A DNA stretch of 64,000 nt, taken from NCBI GenBank assembly GCA_033344915.1, contig JAWPML010000001.1:62001-126000 (forward strand), in the 5' to 3' direction. Positions 8,234 to 17,027 of this stretch are shown piece after piece. How positions within the stretch are numbered: the first letter of the stretch is position 1; the number at the start of each line of letters is the position of its first letter. Source of the DNA: Acidimicrobiales bacterium (GTDB taxonomy: Bacteria > Actinomycetota > Acidimicrobiia > Acidimicrobiales > Aldehydirespiratoraceae). A model generated the notes under the pieces. It did no database searches and was not told where the DNA came from. It worked only from the letters and a program-made list of their open reading frames with translations. The position numbers and the translations under genes are program-made.

Positions 8234-9001
8234 ATGTTGCGTATCGCAGGAATCCAGCACGACATCGTCTGGGAGAAGCCGGCAGAGAACTTCGCCAACG
8301 CGACACCGCTGATCGAGGCCGCAGTCGACGAGGGTGCCACGATGGTGGTGCTCAGCGAGATGTGGTCGACGGGCTTCTCGATGAACTCGGTGGAGATCGC
8401 CGAGCGTCCCGACGGGCCGACGTCGACGTTCATGAAGGACACCGCGGCCCGCACCGGTGCCTGGATCGTGGGGTCCTTCCCCGAACACACCGAGGGCTAC
8501 GACCGTCCCACGAACCGGTTGCTGATGGCGGGGCCGGACGGCGAGGACCATCGCTATTCGAAGATCCATCCGTTCACCTACGCCAAGGAGGACGAGCACT
8601 ACGCCGCCGGTCGTGAGCGCCTGACCGTGGAGGTCGAGGGCGTCCGGGTGACGCCGCTGATCTGCTACGACCTGCGCTTCACCGACCTCTTCTGGGAGGC
8701 GGCCGCGACGACGGATTGCTACGTACTTCCGGCGAACTGGCCGGCGGCCCGCCAGCTCCACTGGTCGACACTCCTACGGGCGCGGGCGATCGAGAACCAG
8801 GCCTACGTCGTCGGTGTGAACCGGGTCGGGTCCGCCGGCCGTCTCGACTACTCGGGCGATTCGGTGATCGTCGACCCGCTCGGCGCGACCATCGAGGCAC
8901 CGCCCGGCGAGGTCGCGACGATCATCGGCGACATCGACCCGGCGGTCGTCGCCCGGGTCCGCGCCGACTTCCCGTTCATGCAGGACCGCGTTCCGCGTTG
9001 A
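8234..9001 (+). CDS. Carbon-nitrogen hydrolase (nitrilase family), likely omega-amidase
   Basis: 255 residues from ATG 8234, 4 bases after the aminotransferase stop. The Glu-Lys-Cys triad is visible: Glu in VLSEMWSTGF (about residue 42), Lys in YSKIHPFTYAKEDEHY (about 108), and Cys in LICYDLRFTDLFWE (about 142). The second Glu in the KEDEHY stretch also fits the family. The closest recognised branch is YafV/Nit2 omega-amidase, which hydrolyses 2-oxoglutaramate or 2-oxosuccinamate to the dicarboxylate and ammonia. The pairing with a YbdL-type transaminase is a known functional couple, which makes the reaction irreversible. The stop codon TGA lies inside a palindromic repeat that overlaps the gene end. 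Confidence 0.88.
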   Translation: MLRIAGIQHDIVWEKPAENFANATPLIEAAVDEGATMVVLSEMWSTGFSMNSVEIAERPDGPTSTFMKDTAARTGAWIVGSFPEHTEGYDRPTNRLLMAGPDGEDHRYSKIHPFTYAKEDEHYAAGRERLTVEVEGVRVTPLICYDLRFTDLFWEAAATTDCYVLPANWPAARQLHWSTLLRARAIENQAYVVGVNRVGSAGRLDYSGDSVIVDPLGATIEAPPGEVATIIGDIDPAVVARVRADFPFMQDRVPR

Positions 9002-9041
9002 GTTGTGGTCGTCTCACGACCACAACTCGGTTAAGAAGCCC
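8991..9041. repeat. Dispersed palindromic repeat PR1, copy 2 (terminator-like)
   Basis: Reverse-complement copy of 493-543, identical over 51 bases by eye, so the 13-base stem is perfect. It supplies the stop codon of the nitrilase gene (TGA at 8999-9001). It lies 6 bases from the stop of the convergent ligase gene, so it could stop transcription from both sides. Confidence 0.85.
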
Positions 9042-9047
9042 AGGGGG

Positions 9048-10769
9048 TCAGTCGGGCGGGGCGAGTTGGTCGCGTAGGTCGCGCTTGAGGAACTTGCCGT
9101 TGGCGTTCTGGGGGAGCGGCTCGTCGCGGACCCACACATGTTCGGGGATCTTGAACTTGGCGAGCCGGGGCTCGAGGTGGGCCCGGAGCTGCTCGGCGTC
9201 GATGGTCGTGCCTTCGCGGGGGAAGATCGCCACACCGACCGCCTCGCCGAGACGCTCGTCGGGCACGCCGAACACGGCGGCCTCGGCGACGTCGGGGTGC
9301 TCGTAGATCGCGGCTTCCACCTCGGCGCAGTAGACGTTCTCGCCGCCCCGGAGAACCATGTCCTTCGCCCGGTCGACGATGTGCACGAAGTCGTCCTCGT
9401 CGAGGTAGACGATGTCGCCGGTGTGGAACCAGCCGTCGACGATCGCCTCCGCGGTGGCCTCGGGCCGGTTGAGGTAGCCCTTCACGACGGCCGGGCCCTT
9501 CACGCAGAGCTCACCGCGTTCGCCGCGGGGCACCTCGTTGCCGGCCTCGTCCACGACCTTCGCGTAGAAGGTGGGCATCACGAGACCCGCGGATGTGGGG
9601 CGGGCGCTGAAGAACATGTTGCCGACGGCGGTGATGATGCCGTGGGTCTCGGTGAGGCCGTAGCCCGTGCTCGGCTTCACGGCGCCCTTCGACTCGTCGA
9701 TCTTCTCGACGAGGTCCGGTTGCAGGGCGGCACCGCCGCCGCCCATCGACGCGAGCGTGGAGGTGTCGCGCGTCGCCCAGTCGGGATGGAGCAGCATCTC
9801 GCGGCTCATCGTCGGCACGCCGGTGAACGTCGCGACCTTCTCGCGCTCGATCAGCTCGATCGCCCGGGCGGGGTCCCACTTGTGCATGAACACGAGCTTG
9901 GCGCCGGTGAGCGTGCCGGGGTGGAGCACACAGTTGTTGGCGGTCACGTGGAAGAGCGGGGTGGGCACCATGATCGCCGGGTCGGCTTCGGTGGCCTTCT
10001 CCTCCTCCTTGCCCTCGGCGGCCGCCACCTTGGCGGCGGCCACGGCGGCCGTGGTGTTGGCGAAGGCGAGGTGCAGCACGTTGTGAACGGACCCGCGATG
10101 GGTCAGCTGGGCGCCCTTCGGGAAGCCTGTCGTGCCCGACGTGTAGAAGATGCACATGTCGTCGTCCGGATGGATGTCCGCCGGCGGGAGCTCGGCGGGT
10201 GCGTTCGCCGGGTCGACGACATCGGTCCAGCGGTGGCCGTCGGCGGGGAGCTCGCGGTCGGAACGGACGGAGATCACGTCCAGCCGGCCGTCGGCCCGGA
10301 GCCCGTCCAGGACCGGCAGCAGCCGTTCGAGCCGCTCGTCGTCGGCGATGATGACTTTGGGTCGTGAGTCGCCGAGGCCGTACTCCAGCTCCTGGCTCGT
10401 CCACCATGCGTTGACGCCGACCGCGGCTGCGCCGATCGAGATCGTCGCCCAGTAGGCGATCGCCCACTCGGGATAGTTCCGCATCGCGATGGCGACCCGG
10501 TCGCCCTTACCGACGCCGTGGTTGTCGACCAGGTGGTGAGCCAGCGAGCGGACTGCGGCGTGGGCCTCCGCGTAGGTGATCCGCTCGTCCTCGAAGACGA
10601 TGTAGGGCTTGTCGCCGAAGCCGGCGGACATCTCCCACAGGAAGCGCATGTCCGGCGGCGCGCCGTCGAACACGCGCATCGTCATGCCACGGACCTCCTG
10701 TTCGGAGTACGCGAACTGGGCGCCGGGCGCCGTCAGTTCTTCCCAGGTGGCCTGCAAGACGTCGATCAC
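9048..10769 (-). CDS. Long-chain acyl-CoA synthetase, FadD-like (AMP-binding)
   Basis: 573 residues if GTG 10769 starts translation. The ANL-superfamily signatures are complete: P-loop YTSGTTGFPKGAQLTHRG, GYGLTETHG, GWFHTGDIVY, KDMVLRGGENVY and the C-terminal catalytic Lys region NANGKFLKRDL. It would couple ATP hydrolysis to thioester formation on a fatty or other organic acid via an acyl-adenylate. A short charged insertion (AAAEGKEEEKATEAD) lies between the P-loop and the substrate-binding part. The frame extends upstream to 10931, but that part overlaps the P450 start and is low complexity. GTG 10769 gives a normal N-terminus (VIDVLQATWEELTAPG); an ATG 87 bases further in is an alternative. 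Substrate unknown; the neighbouring P450 suggests lipid or aromatic acid catabolism. Confidence 0.9.
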   Translation of the reverse strand: MIDVLQATWEELTAPGAQFAYSEQEVRGMTMRVFDGAPPDMRFLWEMSAGFGDKPYIVFEDERITYAEAHAAVRSLAHHLVDNHGVGKGDRVAIAMRNYPEWAIAYWATISIGAAAVGVNAWWTSQELEYGLGDSRPKVIIADDERLERLLPVLDGLRADGRLDVISVRSDRELPADGHRWTDVVDPANAPAELPPADIHPDDDMCIFYTSGTTGFPKGAQLTHRGSVHNVLHLAFANTTAAVAAAKVAAAEGKEEEKATEADPAIMVPTPLFHVTANNCVLHPGTLTGAKLVFMHKWDPARAIELIEREKVATFTGVPTMSREMLLHPDWATRDTSTLASMGGGGAALQPDLVEKIDESKGAVKPSTGYGLTETHGIITAVGNMFFSARPTSAGLVMPTFYAKVVDEAGNEVPRGERGELCVKGPAVVKGYLNRPEATAEAIVDGWFHTGDIVYLDEDDFVHIVDRAKDMVLRGGENVYCAEVEAAIYEHPDVAEAAVFGVPDERLGEAVGVAIFPREGTTIDAEQLRAHLEPRLAKFKIPEHVWVRDEPLPQNANGKFLKRDLRDQLAPPD

Positions 10770-10902
10770 GGCTGCATTGCTAGCGCAGGAAACCCGCTCG
10801 CGAAACACCGCGGCGGGTCGTCCCGGCGCCGGCTCGTTTTGTCCTGCGCCCGGCGATCCGTCATCGTGATGGCGCGTCCCACTCCACAGGGAGGACAGCA
10901 CC

Positions 10903-12111
10903 ATGACCAGCCCCGACGAGCTCGCCCTCAAGATCCTGATGGATCCGGCGGCGATTCCGGACCCGCACCCCCTCTACAAGCAACTGCGGGAGACCGCGCC
11001 CCTGTTCAAGACGGGGATCGGGGACATGTGGATCGTGTCCGGCTTCGAGAACTGTCGCGCCCTGCTGCGCGATCCCCGCGTCGGCAGTCCCGACGACAGC
11101 CAGGGCACCGTCTCGCGCCTGCAGGGAACGGAGGTGACGCCCCGCACCCGGGAACGGCAGAACCGCACGATGCTGTTCCTCAATCCGCCGGACCACACGC
11201 GGATCCGCAGTCTCGTCAGCCGGGCGTTCACGCCGCGACGGGTCGAACAGCTGCGTCCCGAGATCACGGCGATGACCGACGCGCTGCTGGACGACCTCGG
11301 CGGCGAGGGCGACTTCGTCGATGCCGTGGCCTTCCCGCTCCCGGCCAACGTGATCAGCGCGCTCGTCGGTGTTCCGGAATCGAAGCGGGACTGGCTTCGC
11401 TCGCTCATCACGGACCTCGTGCCGATGATCGAGCCGACCGCGTCCGACGAGGCGATCGCCAAGGCGGACGTCGCGGGGACGGAGGCGGCCGCCTACCTGA
11501 CGGAACTCATGGAGGAACGGCGCGCCGAACCGCAGAACGACATGCTCAGCGCGCTCATCCAGGCGAGCGACGGCGAGGACCGGTTGACCGAGGAGGAGGT
11601 CATCTCCAACGTCTTCCTCATCTATGCGGCCGGCTTCGAGACGACCACGCATCTCCTCGGGAACATGGTCCGTCAGCTCGCCGCGAACCCGGATCAGCTC
11701 GCCCGGGTGCGCGACGATCGCTCACTGATCCCCAACGCGGTGGAAGAGGTGCTCCGGTTCGACCCGCCGGTGCAGCTCGACGGGCGCTATGTCTTCGAGG
11801 ACATCGAGATCGACGGTGTCACCATCGAAGCCGGCAACTCGCTGATCACGTTCCTCGCCGGCGCCAACCGCGATCCGGCGGTGTGCGACGACCCCGACAC
11901 GTTCGACGTCGGTCGTGACGACATCCAGATCATGTCGTTCGGCTCGGGAATCCACTACTGCCTCGGCGCCGCGCTGGCCCGGCTGGAGGGCCAGGTGGTG
12001 CTCGAGCGGCTCGTGGACCGCTACGGATCGTGGGAGATCACCGCGGAGCCGGTCTGGCAACCGCGCATCACCATCCGGGGTGTCGAGCGCCTCGATGTGA
12101 AGTTCACCTGA
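10903..12111 (+). CDS. Cytochrome P450
   Basis: 402 residues, normal for a bacterial class I P450 without fused redox partners. The I-helix oxygen-activation motif is in YAAGFETTTHLLGN (about 244-257) and the ExxR motif is in VEEVLRFDPPVQ. The heme loop FGSGIHYCLGAALARLEGQ holds the thiolate Cys at about residue 349. A strong ribosome site (AGGGAGG) precedes ATG 10903. The early PPDHTRIRSLVSRAFTPRRV segment is typical of CYP107-like hydroxylases. No ferredoxin or reductase gene is adjacent. The gene diverges from the acyl-CoA ligase and is followed 20 bases later by a thioesterase-like gene. Substrate cannot be assigned. Confidence 0.93.
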   Translation: MTSPDELALKILMDPAAIPDPHPLYKQLRETAPLFKTGIGDMWIVSGFENCRALLRDPRVGSPDDSQGTVSRLQGTEVTPRTRERQNRTMLFLNPPDHTRIRSLVSRAFTPRRVEQLRPEITAMTDALLDDLGGEGDFVDAVAFPLPANVISALVGVPESKRDWLRSLITDLVPMIEPTASDEAIAKADVAGTEAAAYLTELMEERRAEPQNDMLSALIQASDGEDRLTEEEVISNVFLIYAAGFETTTHLLGNMVRQLAANPDQLARVRDDRSLIPNAVEEVLRFDPPVQLDGRYVFEDIEIDGVTIEAGNSLITFLAGANRDPAVCDDPDTFDVGRDDIQIMSFGSGIHYCLGAALARLEGQVVLERLVDRYGSWEITAEPVWQPRITIRGVERLDVKFT

Positions 12112-12131
12112 GCGCCGATACAACAGCTCCT

Positions 12132-12980
12132 GTGACTGACACCTCCGAAACCGATTGGCGCGCCCGTCTCGCCGGCCCCGACGACTTCCTCGTGGCGGTC
12201 GACGGCGACACGATCATTCCGACCGAGCTGTGCGGCGGCCCGTGGTCGCCCGACGCGCAGCACGGCTCGGCCGCCGCCGCGACGCTGGCCTGGGCGATCG
12301 AACAGGTCGAGCTCCCCGTGCCCATGCGTCCGGCCCGGTTCACCGTCGACCTCCTGAGCCCGGTCCCGCTCACGCCGCTGCGCTGGGAGACTCGGATCGT
12401 CAAGGCCGGAAAGCGGATCGCGGTGGTCGACGCCGCGCTCTACGACGGCGATCGCGTCGCCACCCGCGCCTCGGCCTTGCTGATGCGCAGCGAGGCGACC
12501 ATCGATCTGCCCGCCGACGCCAACCAGCCGGCCGAGCCGTCGCAACCGCCGCGCGAGCCGCTGCCCGAGGACGACTTCGCGATCGATCGGGCCGGGTGGG
12601 AGCCGCCGGGCTTCGCCTTCGCCATGGACTACCAACGCACGGCCGGTGGTATCGGGTCGGGTGCCCCGGCCAGCATCTGGATGCGCCTGCGCACCCGGGT
12701 GGTGCAGGGCGAGGACGCCACGCCGTTCCAATGGCTCGCCGCCGCGGCGGACATGGGTAGCCAGCTCGGTGGCTTCCTGCCGTACGGCGAGTACCGCACC
12801 ATCAACGCCGACATCACCGCCCACGTCACCCGCCTTCCCCGCAGCCCCTGGATCGGCATGGACGGGGTTCATAGAGTGGCGCCCGACGCGATCGGGCAGA
12901 CCACCGCGACGATGTTCGACGAGGACGGGTTCCTCGCGACCATGCAGTCGTCCGTCCACATCGATCGTTGGCAGTCGTAG
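12132..12980 (+). CDS. Acyl-CoA thioesterase-like protein (double hotdog, TesB type)
   Basis: 282 residues from GTG 12132. The layout fits the thioesterase-like superfamily. A first hotdog has PWSPDAQHGSAAAATLAWAIE (helix over substrate site) and MRPARFTVDLLSPVPLTPL; TRIVKAGKRIAVVDAALYDGDR follows. A second hotdog has IWMRLRTRVVQGEDATPFQWLAAAADMGSQLG and ITAHVTRLPRSPWIGMDGV. The HGS and the late Asp-Met-Gly region match the positions used for acyl-CoA hydrolysis in this group. It follows the P450 by 20 bases and is probably in the same transcript, so it may release acid products of that pathway. The upstream part of the open frame overlaps the P450 end and is discarded. Confidence 0.78.
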   Translation: MTDTSETDWRARLAGPDDFLVAVDGDTIIPTELCGGPWSPDAQHGSAAAATLAWAIEQVELPVPMRPARFTVDLLSPVPLTPLRWETRIVKAGKRIAVVDAALYDGDRVATRASALLMRSEATIDLPADANQPAEPSQPPREPLPEDDFAIDRAGWEPPGFAFAMDYQRTAGGIGSGAPASIWMRLRTRVVQGEDATPFQWLAAAADMGSQLGGFLPYGEYRTINADITAHVTRLPRSPWIGMDGVHRVAPDAIGQTTATMFDEDGFLATMQSSVHIDRWQS

Positions 12981-12988
12981 GGGGAATC

Positions 12989-13873
12989 GTGGCCGACGCC
13001 GAGACATCCGAAGCCAAGGCGAGGGCCGTCATCGCCGAGGCCGACGAGAAGAACCTGGTCCTCGACGAGCTCGACGAGAAGCTGGCGGCGTTCAACGCGT
13101 TCCGCAAGAGCGACGGCGCCGCCGCCGACATGATCCTGGGCGAGCTCGGTGCGTCCGACGCGGTCGACCGCGACATCATCCTCCAGCTCGCCGGGAAGCG
13201 ACCGCTCGGTCACCCGGAGAAGTTCGACGCCGCCCATGCGGGCGCGATCCGCTCGCTCGAGGTGCTGGATCGCAACGGCGCCCGCGGCGTCAGGACGAAA
13301 CTTCCGGGTCCGCTCAACGCCGTCGGGGCGTATCTCATCCAGCTCGTGACCCGCTTCATCGTGAGCAACCACCAGAAGTCGCTCGCCCAGAACCTTCGCA
13401 AGCTCTACGCCCGACGCGAAGCCAACTGCCTGCCGGACGACCCGGCCCGCCACCAGCTCCGCCGGGCCCGGATGCACGCCGATCTGGTCGGCGAAGGCTT
13501 CAAGAAGAACCCGCTGGGGGTGCCCAGCTTCCTCCTCGGTGGTGCCGTCCTGTCCTCGATCGTCGGCTCGGTCGTCAACGGCTTCCGCACCGCGAGCGGC
13601 AACCGCACCGGCTGGCTGATCATCGCCGCGGCGTTGCTCGTGCTCTCCACCATCGCGAGCTGGGTGATCCTGCGCGGCGCGGCCGTGGCCCGGCGCCGCA
13701 TCGTGCTCACCACCGAGAAGCCGTTTCGTGCGCTCTACGAGACGATCGGCCGGTGCGGCAACCCGCCCGGCGATTCCGCGAGGCAGTTCGCGCTGATCTC
13801 GGTGATCGTGCTCGTCGCGGGCTGGGCCCTGGTGCCGATCATCGTCGGCCTCGGCGCGGTCCTGGTCGACTGA
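12989..13873 (+). CDS. Membrane protein of unknown function
   Basis: 294 residues from GTG 12989, preceded by GGGGAA 8 bases after the previous stop. The N-terminal 110 residues are soluble and highly charged (KARAVIAEADEKNLVLDELDEKLAAF, likely coiled coil). A basic middle follows (FIVSNHQKSLAQNLRKLYARREANCL). Three hydrophobic helices come at about 180-198 (FLLGGAVLSSIVGSVVNGF), 208-231 (GWLIIAAALLVLSTIASWVILR) and 271-292 (FALISVIVLVAGWALVPIIVG). No family recognised. It is tightly spaced behind the thioesterase-like gene, so likely co-transcribed, and convergent with the tetR gene. Confidence 0.75.
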   Translation: MADAETSEAKARAVIAEADEKNLVLDELDEKLAAFNAFRKSDGAAADMILGELGASDAVDRDIILQLAGKRPLGHPEKFDAAHAGAIRSLEVLDRNGARGVRTKLPGPLNAVGAYLIQLVTRFIVSNHQKSLAQNLRKLYARREANCLPDDPARHQLRRARMHADLVGEGFKKNPLGVPSFLLGGAVLSSIVGSVVNGFRTASGNRTGWLIIAAALLVLSTIASWVILRGAAVARRRIVLTTEKPFRALYETIGRCGNPPGDSARQFALISVIVLVAGWALVPIIVGLGAVLVD

Positions 13874-13897
13874 TCCTGATCCCCAGGGCTGCCGAGG

Positions 13898-14476
13898 TCA
13901 GCGCCAGAACGGGCCGAGCACGGCGTCGACGAGCGACCGGACCTCGTCGACCGGGAACGGCGCCGCGGTCATGATCCGCCGGAAGAAGATCGGCGCGACC
14001 AGCCGCTCGGCCATGGTCGCGGTGTCCACGTCATCGTCGAGATGGCCGGCATCCCGGGCGGCGTCCAGCATGGCCGCCCCGTACGCCTGGCGTTCCGCGG
14101 TGGATCGCACGTGGAACTCGTGCACCCCCGGGTCGGTGATGCTCGCTTCGATCACCGCGGGGATGCACGCCGAGAACCGGCCATGGCCCACGTGCGTCGC
14201 AACCGCCTCGAAGAAGGCCACGATCGAGTCGTAGGGATCGTCGGCCTCGACGTAGGTCGGCATCGACTTGAGCGTCGCGACCGCGTCGGTGAACAGGTCG
14301 AGCTTGCCGTCCCAATGGCGGTAGATCGTGGCCTTGCTGGCTCCGGCGCGGGCGGCGACCGACTCGATGGTGAGCGCGCCGTAGCCCACCTCGGCGAGCT
14401 CGTCGAGGGTGGCCTCGAGAATCGCCTGCCGGGTGCGCGTCACCCGGGGGTTGGCCCGCTCGGCGGCCGGGGTCAC
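13898..14476 (-). CDS. TetR-family regulator of the MFS exporter
   Basis: 192 residues. GTG 14476 overlaps the MFS stop as GTGA. The N-terminal helix-turn-helix is textbook: TRQAILEATLDELAEVGYGALTIESVAARAGASKATIYRHW, with recognition helix GASKATIYRHW. The C-terminal ligand domain resembles TetR_C with the MPTYVEADDPYDSIVAFFEAV segment. Its place at the end of a two-gene exporter unit suggests that it represses that unit through the repeats at 16074-16106. The frame is open far upstream, but that stretch is antisense-style Arg/His-rich sequence overlapping the exporter. Confidence 0.9.
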   Translation of the reverse strand: MTPAAERANPRVTRTRQAILEATLDELAEVGYGALTIESVAARAGASKATIYRHWDGKLDLFTDAVATLKSMPTYVEADDPYDSIVAFFEAVATHVGHGRFSACIPAVIEASITDPGVHEFHVRSTAERQAYGAAMLDAARDAGHLDDDVDTATMAERLVAPIFFRRIMTAAPFPVDEVRSLVDAVLGPFWR

Positions 14477-16011
14477 GGCCGCCGACCGAGGGCATAGACG
14501 ACGGCGCCGGTTGCGATGGCGATCGTGGCCGACGCGAAGAAGGCGACGTTGACCGCGTCCGTGAACGCCACGCCGGCCTGGGCGACGAGGCCGGCCCCGG
14601 CGCCGCCGCCCAGTTCGGTGCCGATGCCGACGGCCGCCCCGATCGACTCCCCGGCGATCTCCGCGACTTCGGTCGGGAGCCCGGTGCTGTCGAACGAGGC
14701 CCGATACTGCGACGCAACGATGCTGCCGAGCACGGCGATGCCGAGCGCTCCGCCGAACTCGCGGGTGGTGTCGTTCACGGCCGAGCCGATGCCCGCCTTG
14801 TTGAGCGGCACCGACGACATGATCGCCCCGGTCGCCGGCGCGATCGTGACCGCCATCCCTGTGGCGAGGAGGACGAGGGCGGCGGCGATCACGACGTACG
14901 GGGTGCCGGGCGCGATCAGTCCGAGTACGACGAAGCCGGCCGACATCGAGACGAAGCCGCCGGCCACCACCGAGTTGAGGCCGAACCGTTGTGCGAGCCC
15001 GTCGCTGCGGGGGCTCATCGCGATCATGGTCAACGCGAAGGGCAGTGTCGCCACTCCGGCCCGCAGTGGCGAATACCCCTTCACGAACTGGAGGTACTGG
15101 GTGATCAGGAAGAAGAACCCGAACATCACCATGAAGCCGAGCGTGATGATGCCGGTGCCGGTGGAGAACGGTCGCTTCCGGAAGTACTCCATGGGCAGCA
15201 TCGGATGCGTGGCGTGGCGCTCCCACAGGACGAACGCACCGAGCAGGGCGATGCCGACGACGAAGCCGCCGACGATGAGCGTGTCGGACCAGCCCCGCTC
15301 GGGTCCCTCGATGATGCCGAACAGCAGGGACGCGATGCCGACCAGCGACAGCACGGCGCCGACCGGGTCGAGGGGTGTCGCCTCGTCGTCCTTGCTGCGA
15401 GGTGCGTAGATCGCCACGACCAGGAGCACGATCGCGGGCGTGACCACGTTGACCACGAAGGCCGACCCCCACCAGAACGACGGGAACACCCACCATCCGG
15501 TGAGGAGGAAGCCGACCACGAGTGGCCCGAGCGCCCCGCCGGCCCCGGCGAAACCAGCCCAGACAGCGATCGCCTTGCCCCGCTCGGCGGGCGGGAAGAT
15601 CGCCGTGAGCATCGAGAGCGTGGCGGGCATGACGAACGCGGCGCCGATGCCCGACACCGCCCGGGAGACGATGACCTCGTTGGCGCTGTCGGCGAGCGCA
15701 CCGCCGAGCGAGCCGACGGCGAACACCCCGAGTCCCGCCATCAGAGCCCGCTTGCGACCGAAGCGGTCGCCCATCGCCCCGGCGCTGAGCAGCAGGCCGG
15801 CGAAGATGATCGCGTAGGCATCGACGATCCACTGGAGGTCGGTGGCGCTGGCGTCGAGGTCGCGCTGGATCGACGGGATGGCGACGTTGAGACCCGAGAC
15901 GGCCATCACGACCATGACGAGGCTCAGGCACATCACGCCGAGCAGGAACCATCGTCGGGCGTGGATCTCCGGTCGCTCGTGGAGGGGGATGTCGTGCAGG
16001 GTGTCGGTCAT
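14473..16011 (-). CDS. MFS drug exporter, DHA2 (EmrB/QacA) family
   Basis: 512 residues with about 14 membrane helices, the size and number of the DHA2 family. The N-terminal helix is RWFLLGVMCLSLVMVVMAVSGLNVAIPSI. Motif A (GAMGDRFGRKRALMAG) lies in the loop between helices 2 and 3, and the helix 5 antiporter motif is in VSGIGAAFVMPATLSML. Such proteins exchange protons for amphipathic drugs or metabolites. The ATG at 16011 is followed by MTDTLHDIPLHERPEIHAR. The gene overlaps its TetR regulator by 4 bases and is preceded by a repeat-bearing promoter region. The crotonase gene upstream is on the same strand but separated by 100 bases. Confidence 0.92.
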   Translation of the reverse strand: MTDTLHDIPLHERPEIHARRWFLLGVMCLSLVMVVMAVSGLNVAIPSIQRDLDASATDLQWIVDAYAIIFAGLLLSAGAMGDRFGRKRALMAGLGVFAVGSLGGALADSANEVIVSRAVSGIGAAFVMPATLSMLTAIFPPAERGKAIAVWAGFAGAGGALGPLVVGFLLTGWWVFPSFWWGSAFVVNVVTPAIVLLVVAIYAPRSKDDEATPLDPVGAVLSLVGIASLLFGIIEGPERGWSDTLIVGGFVVGIALLGAFVLWERHATHPMLPMEYFRKRPFSTGTGIITLGFMVMFGFFFLITQYLQFVKGYSPLRAGVATLPFALTMIAMSPRSDGLAQRFGLNSVVAGGFVSMSAGFVVLGLIAPGTPYVVIAAALVLLATGMAVTIAPATGAIMSSVPLNKAGIGSAVNDTTREFGGALGIAVLGSIVASQYRASFDSTGLPTEVAEIAGESIGAAVGIGTELGGGAGAGLVAQAGVAFTDAVNVAFFASATIAIATGAVVYALGRRP

Positions 16012-16073
16012 GGTCGCTCGGTGCTCGCGTGTTCGTGGACAAGGTCACGTGGCACCGATCGAACGGAACGCAC

Positions 16074-16106
16074 ACGTTTCGTTTGAAACGGTAGCGTTTC
16101 GTTTGT
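16074..16106 (-). promoter_or_regulatory. Candidate TetR operator upstream of the MFS exporter
   Basis: CGTTTCGTTTG occurs at 16075-16085 and again at 16095-16105, a 20-base period. The first copy also forms an inverted repeat, CGTTTC-gttt-GAAACG, at 16075-16090. The stretch lies 60-95 bases before the exporter start, on a face-repeating spacing suited to two TetR dimers. The binding partner is inferred. Confidence 0.45.
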
Positions 16107-16113
16107 CGTTTGG

Positions 16114-16941
16114 CTAGTACCCCTTCCATTCCGGGTCGCGACGCTCGCGGAAGCTGGCGACGCCCTCCTCGGAGTCGGCGGTGTAGGTGTTGAGCTCGAC
16201 GGCCAGGGCCTCGTTCTCCATCATCGTGCGCCGGTCGGTGTCGAGGCTCTGGTTGACGAGCCACTTCGTGAAGCCGAACGACCGGGTCGGCCCCTCGGCG
16301 AGGCGGGTCGCCCACTCCATCGCCGCGTCCATCAGCTCGGCCTGGGGCACGACCTTGTTGGCGAGTCCCCATTCGAGCGCCTTCTCCGCCGGGACGTCCT
16401 CGGCGAACAGCATAAGTTCCATCGTGCGGCGGACGCCGATGATGCGGGGGAGCAGCCACGGGCCCAGGGCGTCCGGCACGAGACCGCGACGGGCGAAGAC
16501 CTCGACGAACTTCGCGTTGTCGGCGCAGACCACGAGGTCGCAGGCGAGGGCGAGGTGGGCACCCATCCCGGCCGCGGTGCCGTTCACCGCAGCGATGACC
16601 GGCACGTCACAGTCGAGCAGCGCCGGGAACAGGGTGTACTGCCCGTCCATCATCATGCGGCGGGGGTCGCCGATCACGCGGTCGGGGATGTCCTCGGCCC
16701 GGTCGTTCTCGTAGATATGCGAGAGGTCGGCGCCGGGGCAGAACAGCTTCTCGCCGGTGGCGGTGAGCACGACGGCGCGCGCCCGATGGTTGACGTTGAA
16801 CTCGTTGAACAGGTCGCGGATGCGGTCACGGCACGGCGGGTTGAGCGCGTTGCCCACTTCCGGCCGATCGATCGTGATCACGGCGACCTTGCCGTGGTAG
16901 TCGAGGCGGATCTGTTCGTCGATGGGGCGTGCGTCGGCCAT
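16114..16941 (-). CDS. Enoyl-CoA hydratase/isomerase (crotonase) family protein
   Basis: 275 residues from ATG 16941. Crotonase features: VAVITIDRPEVGNALNP at the N-terminus, the first oxyanion-hole strand LFCPGADLSHI, the second oxyanion loop VNGTAAGMGAHLALACDLVV, and ARRGLVPDALGPWLLPRIIG. The catalytic Glu of hydratases (normally in the GAHLALACD-adjacent GxxxE region and in the LVPD position) appears replaced: FARRGLVPDALGPW has Asp where isomerases and some hydratases carry an acid. The reaction (hydration, isomerisation or other) is therefore uncertain. A role in fatty-acid or sterol side-chain oxidation fits the neighbouring CoA ligases. It diverges from the helicase gene. Confidence 0.9.
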   Translation of the reverse strand: MADARPIDEQIRLDYHGKVAVITIDRPEVGNALNPPCRDRIRDLFNEFNVNHRARAVVLTATGEKLFCPGADLSHIYENDRAEDIPDRVIGDPRRMMMDGQYTLFPALLDCDVPVIAAVNGTAAGMGAHLALACDLVVCADNAKFVEVFARRGLVPDALGPWLLPRIIGVRRTMELMLFAEDVPAEKALEWGLANKVVPQAELMDAAMEWATRLAEGPTRSFGFTKWLVNQSLDTDRRTMMENEALAVELNTYTADSEEGVASFRERRDPEWKGY

Positions 16942-17027
16942 GGCCAGAAACTACCGATCCCGGTGCGCCGCGGCCCCATCCGCCCTGGCTATCGTCAGCG
17001 GCCCATGCCCGTCCCCCTCTCCGCCGC

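Noticed and set aside
14477-16459. Upstream extension of the tetR frame
   Set aside because: It overlaps the MFS exporter and crotonase genes in another frame. The helix-turn-helix begins just after GTG 14476.
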